DNA of 47,267 nucleotides from CAZRRV01 sp964602735 (GTDB lineage Bacteria > Bacillota > Clostridia > Oscillospirales > Acutalibacteraceae): NCBI GenBank assembly GCA_964602735.1, contig CAZRRV010000007.1, positions 1 through 47,267 of the forward strand. The letters are read 5' to 3'. A program made the translations under genes and the position numbers. Shown here piece by piece: positions 39,088 to 47,267 of this stretch. The first letter of the stretch is position 1, and every line of letters starts with the position of its first letter. Below the pieces are notes generated by a model. It saw nothing but the letters and a program-made list of their open reading frames with translations, did not search any database and was not told the DNA's origin.

Positions 39088-42000
39088 AATGATTTGTTTT
39101 CTTACGTTTCTTTCCGCCGAGCCGTATCGCCGCGAAGGTAAGCCCCGCGCCGCAGACGGCTATAACCGGCAGCAGCGGCGAGCCCAGCGCCGGAAGTTTC
39201 TTTCCGTGTTCGTTCACGAATGTGAAATTCGGCTCCTCGCTGTTCACCCATGTGCCGTCGACGGTGAATGTTACCGTTCTGCCGGACACCTGCCATTCTT
39301 TCGGCGCGGCGGTTTCGCGGATCGTGTATGTCCCGGTTTTCAGATTGTCGAAAGTTACTATGCCGTTTTCGTCCGACGTCGCGGTCTGAACCGCCTCGCC
39401 GTCGCTGTTGTAGAGGGTAAACTCGCAGTCTTTAAGCGGAGTGCCGGCGGGGTCGGTTTTAAGCAGGGTGTAGCGCGCCGTTTCGTCGCTTACGGTTAAG
39501 TCGGTGGAAAGCGCGCCCCATTCTCCTATGTTCACCTCGCCGTTTAGCTCGACTGTGAGCGGCACCGGCTCCGGCAGTACGGAATAGCCGTTCGGGGCGT
39601 ATGTTTCAACTATCGTGTAATATCCGGGGTAGAGACTGACGGTATTCGTTTTCCCGTCGTTCCCGGAACGCAGCGTTTCGATGAGCGCGTCGGTCATAAG
39701 GTCGCGGATTTCAAAAGTCGCGCCGGGCAGAAGAAGCCTGTCCTCGCCCGCGCTTGTTTTCGTAAGCTGAACCTCCGCCGGTACGAGTTCGTTCTTCACC
39801 TCGTAGAGGTATTCCTTTTCGTGTTCGTTTCCGATCGTCACCTCGAAGTCGTCGGCGAGTTTCGCCAGCACGACCCCCTCAGGCGCGGAGACCTGATGAA
39901 CGATATACACGCCGTAAGGCAGCTGTTTCGAGCGTCCCACTCCGATTTCGTTCTCGTCGTCGGTATCGTCGTAGCCCTGCGTGTTAAACTCGTCTCGCTC
40001 GCGCTCCGCCGCCTGTTCGTAACTCCCGGCCGATTTAAGGTAGACCCTGAATTTCGCGCCGCTTTCTTTCGCCCACGAGTCGCCTCTGCCCATTTTCTTC
40101 AGTACGGCGATACTTCCCGTTACCGGGCTTTCGTATACCGTCATTTCCGCAACGGACACCTCGGCGTAGTAGTTCTCGCAGTTCGCGTCGACGGGGTATT
40201 CGGTATTGTCCAGCAGATAGCCGGGCGACGGTGAGATTTCCTTAACGGTGTAGCCGTCGCCGCATACGAACTCGTCGGTCGTGAACTCTCCGTGTTCGTC
40301 GGTGGTGTACTGTTTTACAAGTTCGCCGTTGTGGTACAGACCGTATACCGCGCCTTTGAGCGACGCGCCGCCCGCCGGGGTTTCTCCGCTCTCCGCGTCG
40401 CGTTTGCTTACATGAAGTTTGATCTTCTTCAGCCGATTCACAAAAGTAACCGACGCTTCGCCGTCGGTTAACGTTACGGTTTGATCCTCCTGCGGGATAT
40501 ATTTGCCGCCGCTGTCCTGTATCTCGTGAACGGTGTATTTTCCCGGCTTCAGGTTTTCCGCTATCGTTCCGTCCGCGCCGGTCGTTACGGTTCGGCTTAC
40601 TACTTCGCCGGTGTTCGAGACGCCGCTGATCTGGAATTTTATGCCCTCTACAACTCCGTCGTCGGACTGTTTGACGATTTTAAGCGGAAATTCTTTCAGT
40701 TTGTTCTCGAATGTAACCGTCGCGATTTCGCCCTCTTTTACGACCACCGTCTGCGCCGCGGGAGAAACGTACCGCCCCGCCACTTCGATTTCGGTTACGG
40801 TATAGGTTCCGGGTTTCAGTTCTTTGCAGATTTCGCCCGTCTGGTCGGTTGTGACGGTTTCGTTTACATCTCCGCCCGCGATCGTGAATTTCACATTCGC
40901 CACAACGCCGTCCTCGGATTTCTTCACTATTCTGGCGTAGGCTTTATCCGGCTGTTTTATGCGGTTATGGAAATACGAGAGCGTGGTTTCTTCCGGCTTT
41001 ACCACGACGGTTTTCTTTTCGGGTTTAACATAGCGTTCCGGCGGGTCGATCTCCTCCACCGTATATGTCCCCGCGGGGAGTACCATGGGGTACGGCTCGT
41101 AGGAGCCGCCGTGCGTGCTTGAATAATACATCTCGTAGAAATCGTGCCAGTCGATAACCTCGTCGCCGTTAATGTCGTATGTGTAAAAGCCCCGGCTTGA
41201 CTCCTCGGTCTCGATCTTCGGCACGATGTCCGGCACATGACTGTGTCCGTCGCCGGGACTGCTGCCCTCATATCCTTCGCCGAATACTCCCGGATATTCT
41301 ATCAACTCCAGTTCGGCCATCGGAAAATAATAGTAACTGCTGTCTTTGGTTTTGCCTTGGTTCAGGAAAAAGTACATGGCGTCGGTAAGTTTCAAATGCG
41401 GGTCGGCGCCGGCGTGAGAAAGGTCATCTTGAAGAAACCAATTGTAATCATCGTTGCTGTCAAAGTGTGCCGCTCCGTTGAAATAATTGCCGAGGTCTGG
41501 GTAGTTTTCTTTCGCGTATTCGATGAACTCCTCTTCGGTTTCAAAGGTTTTGCCGTTAAGCCATTTTGTTATCGCGTCGGTGTCGAGATCGGGCATATCG
41601 TCCGCCAACAGTTGCTCGTGTGTGATCGTTCCGTAGCCGTCGCCGTAATGGAAGTCGCCGCTGCTGCCGAGACACAGAACCTCCGCGTAAAGCGCGCCGG
41701 TGCCGTCCTTAATGTTGTATGATACCGTATACGGTATTTGATCCCACTCGTTCTCCGTCCACAGAATTTGCGATAAAGTCAGGTCGGAGTTCGGCAAATC
41801 GAAAACGTTGGAGTCGTTCGCCGGATCTATTTCCGTGTCTTGGTGCCTGTGGTCGTAATACCAGTAATATTCCATACCGCCCATGGTGTCTTTGTATTCG
41901 CTGTATACATATTCCTGCGATATTTCGAGATAATACCCTTTTCCGCCGTCGGGCATATACGACAGCAGTGTCCCGAGCGTCGTCCCCGGGTCTGTAACCG

Positions 42001-44940
42001 CGTAGCGTTTGCCCTGATCGCTTTCGGTAAAGCCGTACACGAAACGCACGGGGTCTTTCGTCGTAAGTATTCCGCTGTTATCCGTTACGCCGGTATACTC
42101 TTTCCCGTTTTCGCCCGTTACCTTGAACTTGAAACCGCCCAGAATACCGTCGTCGCTCGTTTTGCGCAGTTCGAACACGCCGGGCAGAAGTTCGTTGTTT
42201 ACTTTTATGGTTTTATCGTCGCCGGATTTATACGAAAACTCGTACGTATTGCCGCTGTTGCCGTCGAAAGACACGGCGTAGTTTTCGGAGTCGCGCTCCT
42301 TAATCGTGTAGTTCCCGTAGCACGGCAGACGGCCGCTCGCTTTCCCGTGTTCGTCGGTTGTGAGGGTAAGCACTATATTATCGTTCGAATCGTAAACATC
42401 GAATATTTTACCCGTGTAATCTTCCGGGTTCGCGCCGGTTTTCTCGAGTTTCAGATTCGGGTGGTAGGAGTTCGACGCCTGTATGTCGATAACTCCGCTG
42501 TTCGCGTCGTTCACCGTTACCGTCCAACGCGTCGTCTGCCCGGCGCTGTGGTTAGCAGGAAATACCGTTTCGACTACCGAATAGGTGCCGTACCATACAT
42601 TTTCCGCACTCGCGTTGCCGCTCGCGTCGGTGGGGCCTATGGTATACTTCGTGCCTTTGTACGGCTCGTCGGTCTTTACCGCCTCGAATTTCGCGCCGGC
42701 GAGGGGGTTGTTATTGTTATTGCTCGCCTTATGCACACGTATCCGGCCTTTTTTTAGATTGTTCACCGCCTCTACCGTCGCTTTCCCGCCGCCGGCGTCG
42801 TTCACCGTCACGGTTGACGGCGTTATGCTCCCCGCGCCGTAATTCGCCGGGTACTTNNNNNNNNNNNNNNNNNNNNNNNNNNNNNNNNNNNNNNNNNNNN
42901 NNNNNNNNNNNNNNNNNNNNNNNNNNNNNNNNNNNNNNNNNNNNNNNNNNNNNNNNTCACCGTCACGGTTGACGGCGTTATGCTCCCCGCGCCGTAATTC
43001 GCCGGGTACTTCGTTTCGGTTATAGCGTAGGTGCCGTATGGCACGCGATCGATACTTGCGTTGCCGTTCGTATCTGTCAGGCCGAGCTTAAAACTCAAAC
43101 CTTTTTGAGGGTCGTCGGTTTTTGTTGCGGTAAACTCCGCCCCTTGCAGATTCTGGTTGTTCTCGCTTTTTTTATGTATGCTGATTGTGCCGAATTTTTG
43201 AGCCGGCGTCCACCGTATTGTAAAGAACCCCGCGCCGGCCTGTGTATAGACCGTGGGGCTTGTTACGCCTATTATGCAGTATTCGCCGTTTACCTGAACG
43301 ACATGAATACGGCAGTTCTTCACGGCTTTCGGGGTGTAGTTCGCCGATGTGAACTCAAAATTGGTCGACAGTCCCACATGGCAGCATTTGAGCGCAAGCT
43401 GAACCGCCTGTTCGATTATGAGTTTGGAGTTTTTATCCGTCGACGCGGTCTGTACCCTTATCTTAACATTATGATCCACATAATCGTTCTTCGTTATTGA
43501 GCCGTATTTGCTTAATTCGTTCGGATTTATGCCCGCCGCGCCGAACGCCTTTTTCAGAATATCCGATTTCGGTATTCCCGGCAGGGTATAGCCGCCTTTC
43601 GCGGGGTTGGTATAGCTGTAGCTTTCAAGCCCGAGTATCGCGTTTTCGCCCGCTTTCGGCGTCTGCGAGAACTTCCATGTTCCTATTATATTCAGGTCTG
43701 TGGGTTTGCTGATTGCGTCGGCTTTGAAACCGAAAACGCTTATAAATCTGTCCCACAGGTTTTTGACGGTTTTCACGAACCCGCCGGACATATTCACTGT
43801 CAGACAATGCACCGCCGCGGGCGGCATTGCCAGCTCAAGCGTACCCTCAGAGGTATCGTAGGTCCACATACCGTCGTCTTTGCCGTAGGTTATGCCGTTT
43901 ACGGTAACGCCGTCGATCGTGCGTTTTGTTATCCGTCGGCGATCCCTTTTGCTTTCCGCGAGCCGCACTTTCGTTGCGGTGGAAATAACGGGAACGGAAA
44001 CCGTCCCCTGTTCCGGCACTCCCGTTTTCAGTTTTTCCGTATTCGCGTTGAAATCGATATTAACGTATCGCGACGCGTCTTTCACGGTATACACAAGCTG
44101 AACGCGGGAGTACAGTATTACGGGATTGTCCTTATCCGAAAGATCGGTATATTTCTTCGGGACGTACACGATTCCCGTATCGCCGTCGACCGCGAATCCG
44201 TCGAGCATTTCGGCGCGGGTGTTGTTTTTCGCGGCTCCCCAGTCGGTGAGTACGGCGTTATCCGCCGTTATACCCGCCCAGCCGGCGTAATACTCCGCTG
44301 CCGGGTCAAGTTCGAAGAGGGCGATATAGAAAACGCCCTGCGACAGCAGGGCGGAGTAGTTATCCGACAGCCCGTCGCCGTCGGGGTCGGCGTTGAGTTT
44401 ATCGAGGGTGGCGTCGGGCAGTTTTTCGCCGTCTACCACGGTGGCGGTAACGTTGAGCATATCGGCGAACTTCGCCTTATCGCTTTTCCCGGCGTATTTC
44501 GCGTCGGCGTGGGAAAGCAGATAGCTCTCCGCGCTTTTCTCCGCTTTTCCGGGTGTTATCCCGGCGGGTCTAACCGCCGCCGAACCGACGGTGCCGTTCT
44601 TCTGGAACACGGGAACGACGGTTGTATCGGCGTCTACGGCGATTTCGGCGGTATTGCCGCTCAAATATACCGTTCTGCTCCCGCCGCCCGAAAACACCGC
44701 CAGACTGTCGGCGTAGTAGCCGTCGTCGGGTTCGGTTTTAACCGTCACGGTATCGCCGGGGCGGACGGTAACGGAGCCGTTTTTGCCGCCGAGCGTCACC
44801 GTTCCGTTTTCGGTTTCCGGCGCGCTTACGGTCGCGGTTTCCGCCGCTTTCAGCGCGATGTTCACGAGCGGCACGGAACCCGCAACGGCGGCCGCCGCGA
44901 TAAGCACCGTAAGGGCGCATGCCAGTATTCTGCGTTTCAT
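39086..44940 (-). CDS. giant SpaA/Cna-B repeat adhesin, interrupted by an assembly gap
   Basis: This is one gene, seen as two frames of 1,241 and ~700 codons on either side of 100 N. If the identical 55-bp flanks are merged it encodes about 1,899 residues. A signal peptide (MKRRILACALTVLIAAAAV) is followed by a ~540-residue head with GYYADSLAVFSGGG and DPDGDGLSD. About ten SpaA/Cna-B domains come next, typically opening like KLIVK.SDDG and closing with G.YTV.E. One contains a long acidic insert with an EF-hand-like DINGDEVIDWHDF. The sorting signal LPALG differs from LPXTG and is followed by a hydrophobic segment and GGKKRKK. AAGGAGAG precedes the ATG at 44940. It is probably anchored by the class C sortase or a housekeeping sortase, and binds an unknown surface ligand. 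Confidence 0.85.
42857..42956. other. assembly gap of 100 N between identical 55-bp ends
   Basis: The 55 bases before the gap (42802-42856) are identical to the 55 after it (42957-43011), which suggests contig ends overlapping by one assembly k-mer. The gap length is a placeholder, and extra adhesin repeats may be missing. Confidence 0.95.
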
Positions 44941-44971
44941 TTTGCATCTCTCCTTTTTGATTTTCGGGTAT

Positions 44972-44994
44972 AAAAAATCCCGCCGTAGGGCGGG
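44972..44994 (-). terminator. terminator of the CAP lipoprotein gene, close to the adhesin start
   Basis: CCCGCC and GGCGGG form a 6-bp stem with a 4-base loop (44979-44994), followed on the minus strand by TTTTTT. The adhesin ATG lies 32 bases further on, and no promoter is clear between. Confidence 0.7.
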
Positions 44995-45035
44995 AATATT
45001 AAATTTCATTTTAATTAACTGAGGAAAAGTTCGTA

Positions 45036-45965
45036 TTAACCGTATAACGCGTCGATATCTTTGTCACTGACCCACACGGAAACGTACCAACTGTCGCTCA
45101 TGTCACTGCTCGCGCGGGTAACGCCGACGGCTATGTATTTGTAATTCTCGTAACCGCTGCCATGTTTCGCGCCGATGTAGCTCCAATGACCGGGGCTGAG
45201 AAGAAAAGCGTCGACCGCGTCCCGCGCTATATCTTCAAGTGGGACAGGCAGTATATCCGGCAACGGTTGCGGAACGCACGCGATACCATTCTGACCGGGC
45301 GGCGAATAATACGGTTTTGAATTTCTCGCATTCTCCAAAACTTCGGGCGGAATGTCGGGATTGTTCCATTCCAAACTGTCTTTTGCTAAGTCAACATATT
45401 CGCCGAACTTCATTTCGGTTGCAAGCGCTCTGTCGCGTTCGACGTTATGTTCAAAACCGCTTAACAGTGTAGCGCTGTGACGCTGTGCAAATTCCGTTGT
45501 CTTTCCCGTAAGTTCAACCGCCTGTATCGCGCCTTCTTTCGCTCTTTCCTCGTTTATGTATTTAATTATGAGTTTCGCTATTTCGCGTTCGTCGCCGGGG
45601 CCGGCGTAGTGGTCGTAGGCGGAGTTCGCGGGTCTGCCGGCGGTCTGCGCCTTATCGTCGGCCGCGCCGTTCTGCGCTTTGCCGTTCGTTTTCGCGGGGG
45701 CTTTGGCAATCGAGCCGGTATTGCCGGCAGCGCCGCCTTTCGTACCCGCCGCCGTGCCGGACTGTACGGAGGAGGTATCCGCCGCGCCCGAAACACCGCT
45801 TTCCGCGGCGGATTCGGTCTGTGAAACGGCGCTCTGAGTATCGTCGGAGGGTTCCGCCGCGCCCGATTCGCTTTCGATTTCAACGGCCGGTTTGCCGCAC
45901 CCGGCAAGCGCGAAACAGGCGGCAAGCATTAACGCGAATACAACCGCGAATGACGTTCTTTTCAT
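45036..45965 (-). CDS. CAP/SCP-domain lipoprotein
   Basis: This 309-residue lipoprotein has lipobox ALAGC (Cys23) and a long Ser/Ala/Gly-rich linker (residues 30-115). A C-terminal CAP domain of the SCP/PR-1 superfamily follows: LIIKYINEERAKEG, AQRHSATLL, HNVERDRALATEM and AVDAFLLSPGHWSYIG. Bacterial CAP proteins are secreted and their activities are largely unknown. AGGGGGTC lies 9 bases before the ATG at 45965. It has its own promoter and terminator, between the DUF3990 pair and the giant adhesin. Its role in the island is unknown. Confidence 0.8.
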   Translation of the reverse strand: MKRTSFAVVFALMLAACFALAGCGKPAVEIESESGAAEPSDDTQSAVSQTESAAESGVSGAADTSSVQSGTAAGTKGGAAGNTGSIAKAPAKTNGKAQNGAADDKAQTAGRPANSAYDHYAGPGDEREIAKLIIKYINEERAKEGAIQAVELTGKTTEFAQRHSATLLSGFEHNVERDRALATEMKFGEYVDLAKDSLEWNNPDIPPEVLENARNSKPYYSPPGQNGIACVPQPLPDILPVPLEDIARDAVDAFLLSPGHWSYIGAKHGSGYENYKYIAVGVTRASSDMSDSWYVSVWVSDKDIDALYG

Positions 45966-45990
45966 GGTGTTTGACCCCCTTCTGATTCTC

Positions 45991-46018
45991 AGTATATACA
46001 TTTTCGCCCCGTTGTCCA
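45991..46018 (-). promoter_or_regulatory. promoter of the CAP lipoprotein gene
   Basis: TGGACA (46018-46013) and TATACT (45996-45991) are 16 bases apart, 26 bases before the ATG. Confidence 0.6.
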
Positions 46019-46046
46019 GTATAAAAATTCTTTTTTTCGGAAATTT

Positions 46047-46499
46047 TTATCGGTCATGGACGGGTACAGGCCGCGCTCTTAACTTTTCGTCCATCGCGTC
46101 GGCGAATTGTTTTATATCCGTTTCGTGATACGGGCGGTACATCAAAATTACCTCGTCGACAGGCACGGCTTTATTGATTTCGGCGAACGGTTTGTTCGCG
46201 TACCACTGATAATAAGCCAGCGCCCACCCGGCCCAGTATTCTTCGGTTTTATACGGAACGACCGGCAATTCGGGGCCTCGCTCGTTGATGTCAAGGGTCA
46301 TTAGCGCGAGTTCCGCGCCGCTGCGCCCGGCCACATAGGACGGGTTGCCGTATTCGAATTGCGCCGCTACGGAGGAGCCGGTAAATTTGTTCCAGAATGT
46401 TCGCGGGTCGAGATTCAGCGCGTACACCGCGTAATTAAGCATACTACCGAGCGACGTCATCGCGTGTTCCAGATACAGATCGCTGTAAGCGCGGGTCAT
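46047..46499 (-). CDS. conserved partner of DUF3990 protein
   Basis: This 150-residue soluble protein belongs to a family that I recall as often lying next to DUF3990 genes in gut Clostridia. Typical parts are DLYLEHAMTSLGSMLNYAV, NPSYVAGRSGAELALM and EYWAGWALAYYQWYANKPFAEI. It has no signal or membrane segment. GAGGAGATG lies 9 bases before the ATG at 46499, which is 56 bases inside the upstream gene, so the two are tightly coupled. It is a candidate antitoxin or cofactor for the ADP-ribosyltransferase-like protein; this is inferred from context, not shown. Confidence 0.7.
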   Translation of the reverse strand: MTRAYSDLYLEHAMTSLGSMLNYAVYALNLDPRTFWNKFTGSSVAAQFEYGNPSYVAGRSGAELALMTLDINERGPELPVVPYKTEEYWAGWALAYYQWYANKPFAEINKAVPVDEVILMYRPYHETDIKQFADAMDEKLRARPVPVHDR

Positions 46500-47157
46500 T
46501 CGGTTTCATCTCCTCGTCTAAAATCTTCGTGATGTAAATATCGCTTTTCTGCCTCGCGCGGCGTTCGACGTTCAGATACTCCCGCCTTGCGCGGCTGTCT
46601 CTTTCAACTTTTTTGTAAAACCATTTTTCGGCAGGAACCGACTCCGCTCTCACAAAATTTATCCGTTCAAACGACTTGCGTCTTTTCAATACGATCTGCT
46701 GTCCCAATCCGCCGAGGTGCATTGCTTTCGCAAGCTGTCCGTAAGAAATCGCGCCGTTGAGAAAATCTTCCGCGAAGGAAAAATAGCTGTCGTCGGCCCG
46801 ATGCCCGATAATAACATCGTACGTTTCATAATCGGGTAAAAAATTATCGGTTAAATATTGTTTCGCTTCCGACGCGAGTACGCCTTTCAGTTCAAACGTC
46901 CTGTTTTGCAGTAAAACGGCGAGCCAGTTAAGCACGGTATACTGTCCGTCGCTCAAATTCAGCACGGATAAGCCGTCTGCCGACAAGGTATAAATATTCA
47001 TATATCCGTCTCTGTCTTTGTCAACGGCCCATTCTCGCGCCATATCGGCAACGGGCGTACAATAAAAGCCCGAACCGTAATCGTTGTATTTTTTTCCGTA
47101 CCCGAATATCGGTTGCGCGATTATATTTTTTGACCCGTGATAAAGCGTTTGAACCAT
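46444..47157 (-). CDS. DUF3990 (ADP-ribosyltransferase-like) protein
   Basis: This 237-residue protein has an N-terminal DUF3990 domain (residues 4 to ~150). It opens LYHGSKNIIAQPI, continues DYGSGFYCTPVADMAREWA, and includes YDVIIGHRADDSYFSFAEDF. DUF3990 has the R-S-E-like architecture of ADP-ribosyltransferases; HG at 7-8 and the later acidic residues could be active-site equivalents. The C-terminal ~85 residues are basic and unknown. GAGGAGG lies about 13 bases before the ATG at 47157. It overlaps the partner gene by 56 bases, an arrangement typical of toxin-antitoxin or conflict modules. It is not secreted as written. Confidence 0.8.
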   Translation of the reverse strand: MVQTLYHGSKNIIAQPIFGYGKKYNDYGSGFYCTPVADMAREWAVDKDRDGYMNIYTLSADGLSVLNLSDGQYTVLNWLAVLLQNRTFELKGVLASEAKQYLTDNFLPDYETYDVIIGHRADDSYFSFAEDFLNGAISYGQLAKAMHLGGLGQQIVLKRRKSFERINFVRAESVPAEKWFYKKVERDSRARREYLNVERRARQKSDIYITKILDEEMKPNDPRLQRSVSGTRDDVAR

Positions 47158-47194
47158 TAACCCGGACTGCCTCCTCTTTCCGTTATCCCGGAAC

Positions 47195-47267
47195 TTACCG
47201 TTCGCCGTAATCGTATTCGCGGGTTCTGCGGGGCGATATAATCTCCCTCACCGCGTTATATCCGTTC
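47195..47267 (-). CDS. 3' end of an unknown gene, cut by the window edge
   Basis: The last 23 codons of an open frame are visible, reading ...YNAVREIISPRRTREYDYGER and then stop, 37 bases before the DUF3990 start. It is probably the preceding gene of the same unit. Too little remains to name it. Confidence 0.5.
   Translation of the reverse strand, partial: NGYNAVREIISPRRTREYDYGER

Noticed and set aside
42857..42956. The N run as a natural boundary between two adhesin genes
   Set aside because: The flanks share an identical 55-bp sequence and the frames join, so this is an assembly break.
43807..44973. A 388-codon plus-strand frame opposite the adhesin N-terminus
   Set aside because: It has the composition of an antisense shadow; the other strand has the signal peptide and ribosome binding site.

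Overview
The window looks like a chromosome segment of an anaerobic, spore-forming Clostridia-class Bacillota (Firmicutes), probably an uncultured gut lineage. The evidence is the order site-2 protease - scpA - scpB - DUF2953 - ytfJ/gerW - rluB, a sporulation-type AAA+ ATPase, a minimal SufBC-like (SMS) iron-sulfur pair, LPXTG-type wall anchoring, strong Shine-Dalgarno sequences and TTGACA/TATAAT promoters. A run of exactly 100 N (42857-42956), flanked by an identical 55-bp sequence, shows that this is a scaffold from a short-read, possibly metagenomic, assembly.

Layout. 1-4.3 kb, minus strand: two paralogous ~350-residue proteins of unknown function, a small broken gene and a SpoVK/CbbX-like AAA+ ATPase that runs off the left edge. 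4.6-6.2 kb: a frameshifted BspA-like leucine-rich-repeat gene, an initiator tRNA-Met between two copies of a ~105-bp dispersed repeat, and a DUF4430 lipoprotein. 6.2-15 kb, housekeeping: dusB (minus); polA - [arginine/tyrosine phosphatase fused to RimI] - tsaD, joined by 4-bp overlaps, then gtrA-like (plus); valS (minus). 15-18.3 kb: a membrane protein, then a cadmium/zinc efflux operon (CadC-type repressor, separate metallochaperone domain, P1B ATPase) with a visible promoter and operator. 18.4-20.1 kb: the SMS pair. 20.2-24.1 kb: a possible small RNA, serC, and a GH51 arabinofuranosidase divergent from an AraC regulator. 24.1-26.5 kb: a phage-type regulator, a gene-poor stretch with a third repeat copy, and a flavodoxin followed by an HPr-kinase-like protein. 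26.5-30.6 kb, minus: the scpA/scpB/ytfJ operon.

30.85-47.3 kb is an accessory island, entirely on the minus strand and bounded on the left by an IS30-family element. In transcription order it holds a DUF3990 (ADP-ribosyltransferase-like) protein with a coupled partner, a CAP-domain lipoprotein, a giant (~1,900-residue) SpaA/Cna-B adhesin, a Fic protein lacking its catalytic His, a major pilin, a class C sortase, a minor pilin, a sortase-like lipoprotein, an HTH regulator, and a membrane protein that resembles the N-terminal part of CD1108-type proteins of Tn1549-like conjugative elements. The sortase would polymerise and anchor the surface proteins; the last gene suggests that the island derives from an integrative conjugative element.

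The strongest leads are: a 116-bp perfect direct repeat of the pilin 5' end flanking fic, which dates its insertion; a lipid-anchored sortase-like protein with His and Cys but no visible Arg; the phosphatase-RimI fusion; and the AAA+/paralogue/small-gene cassette at the left edge.
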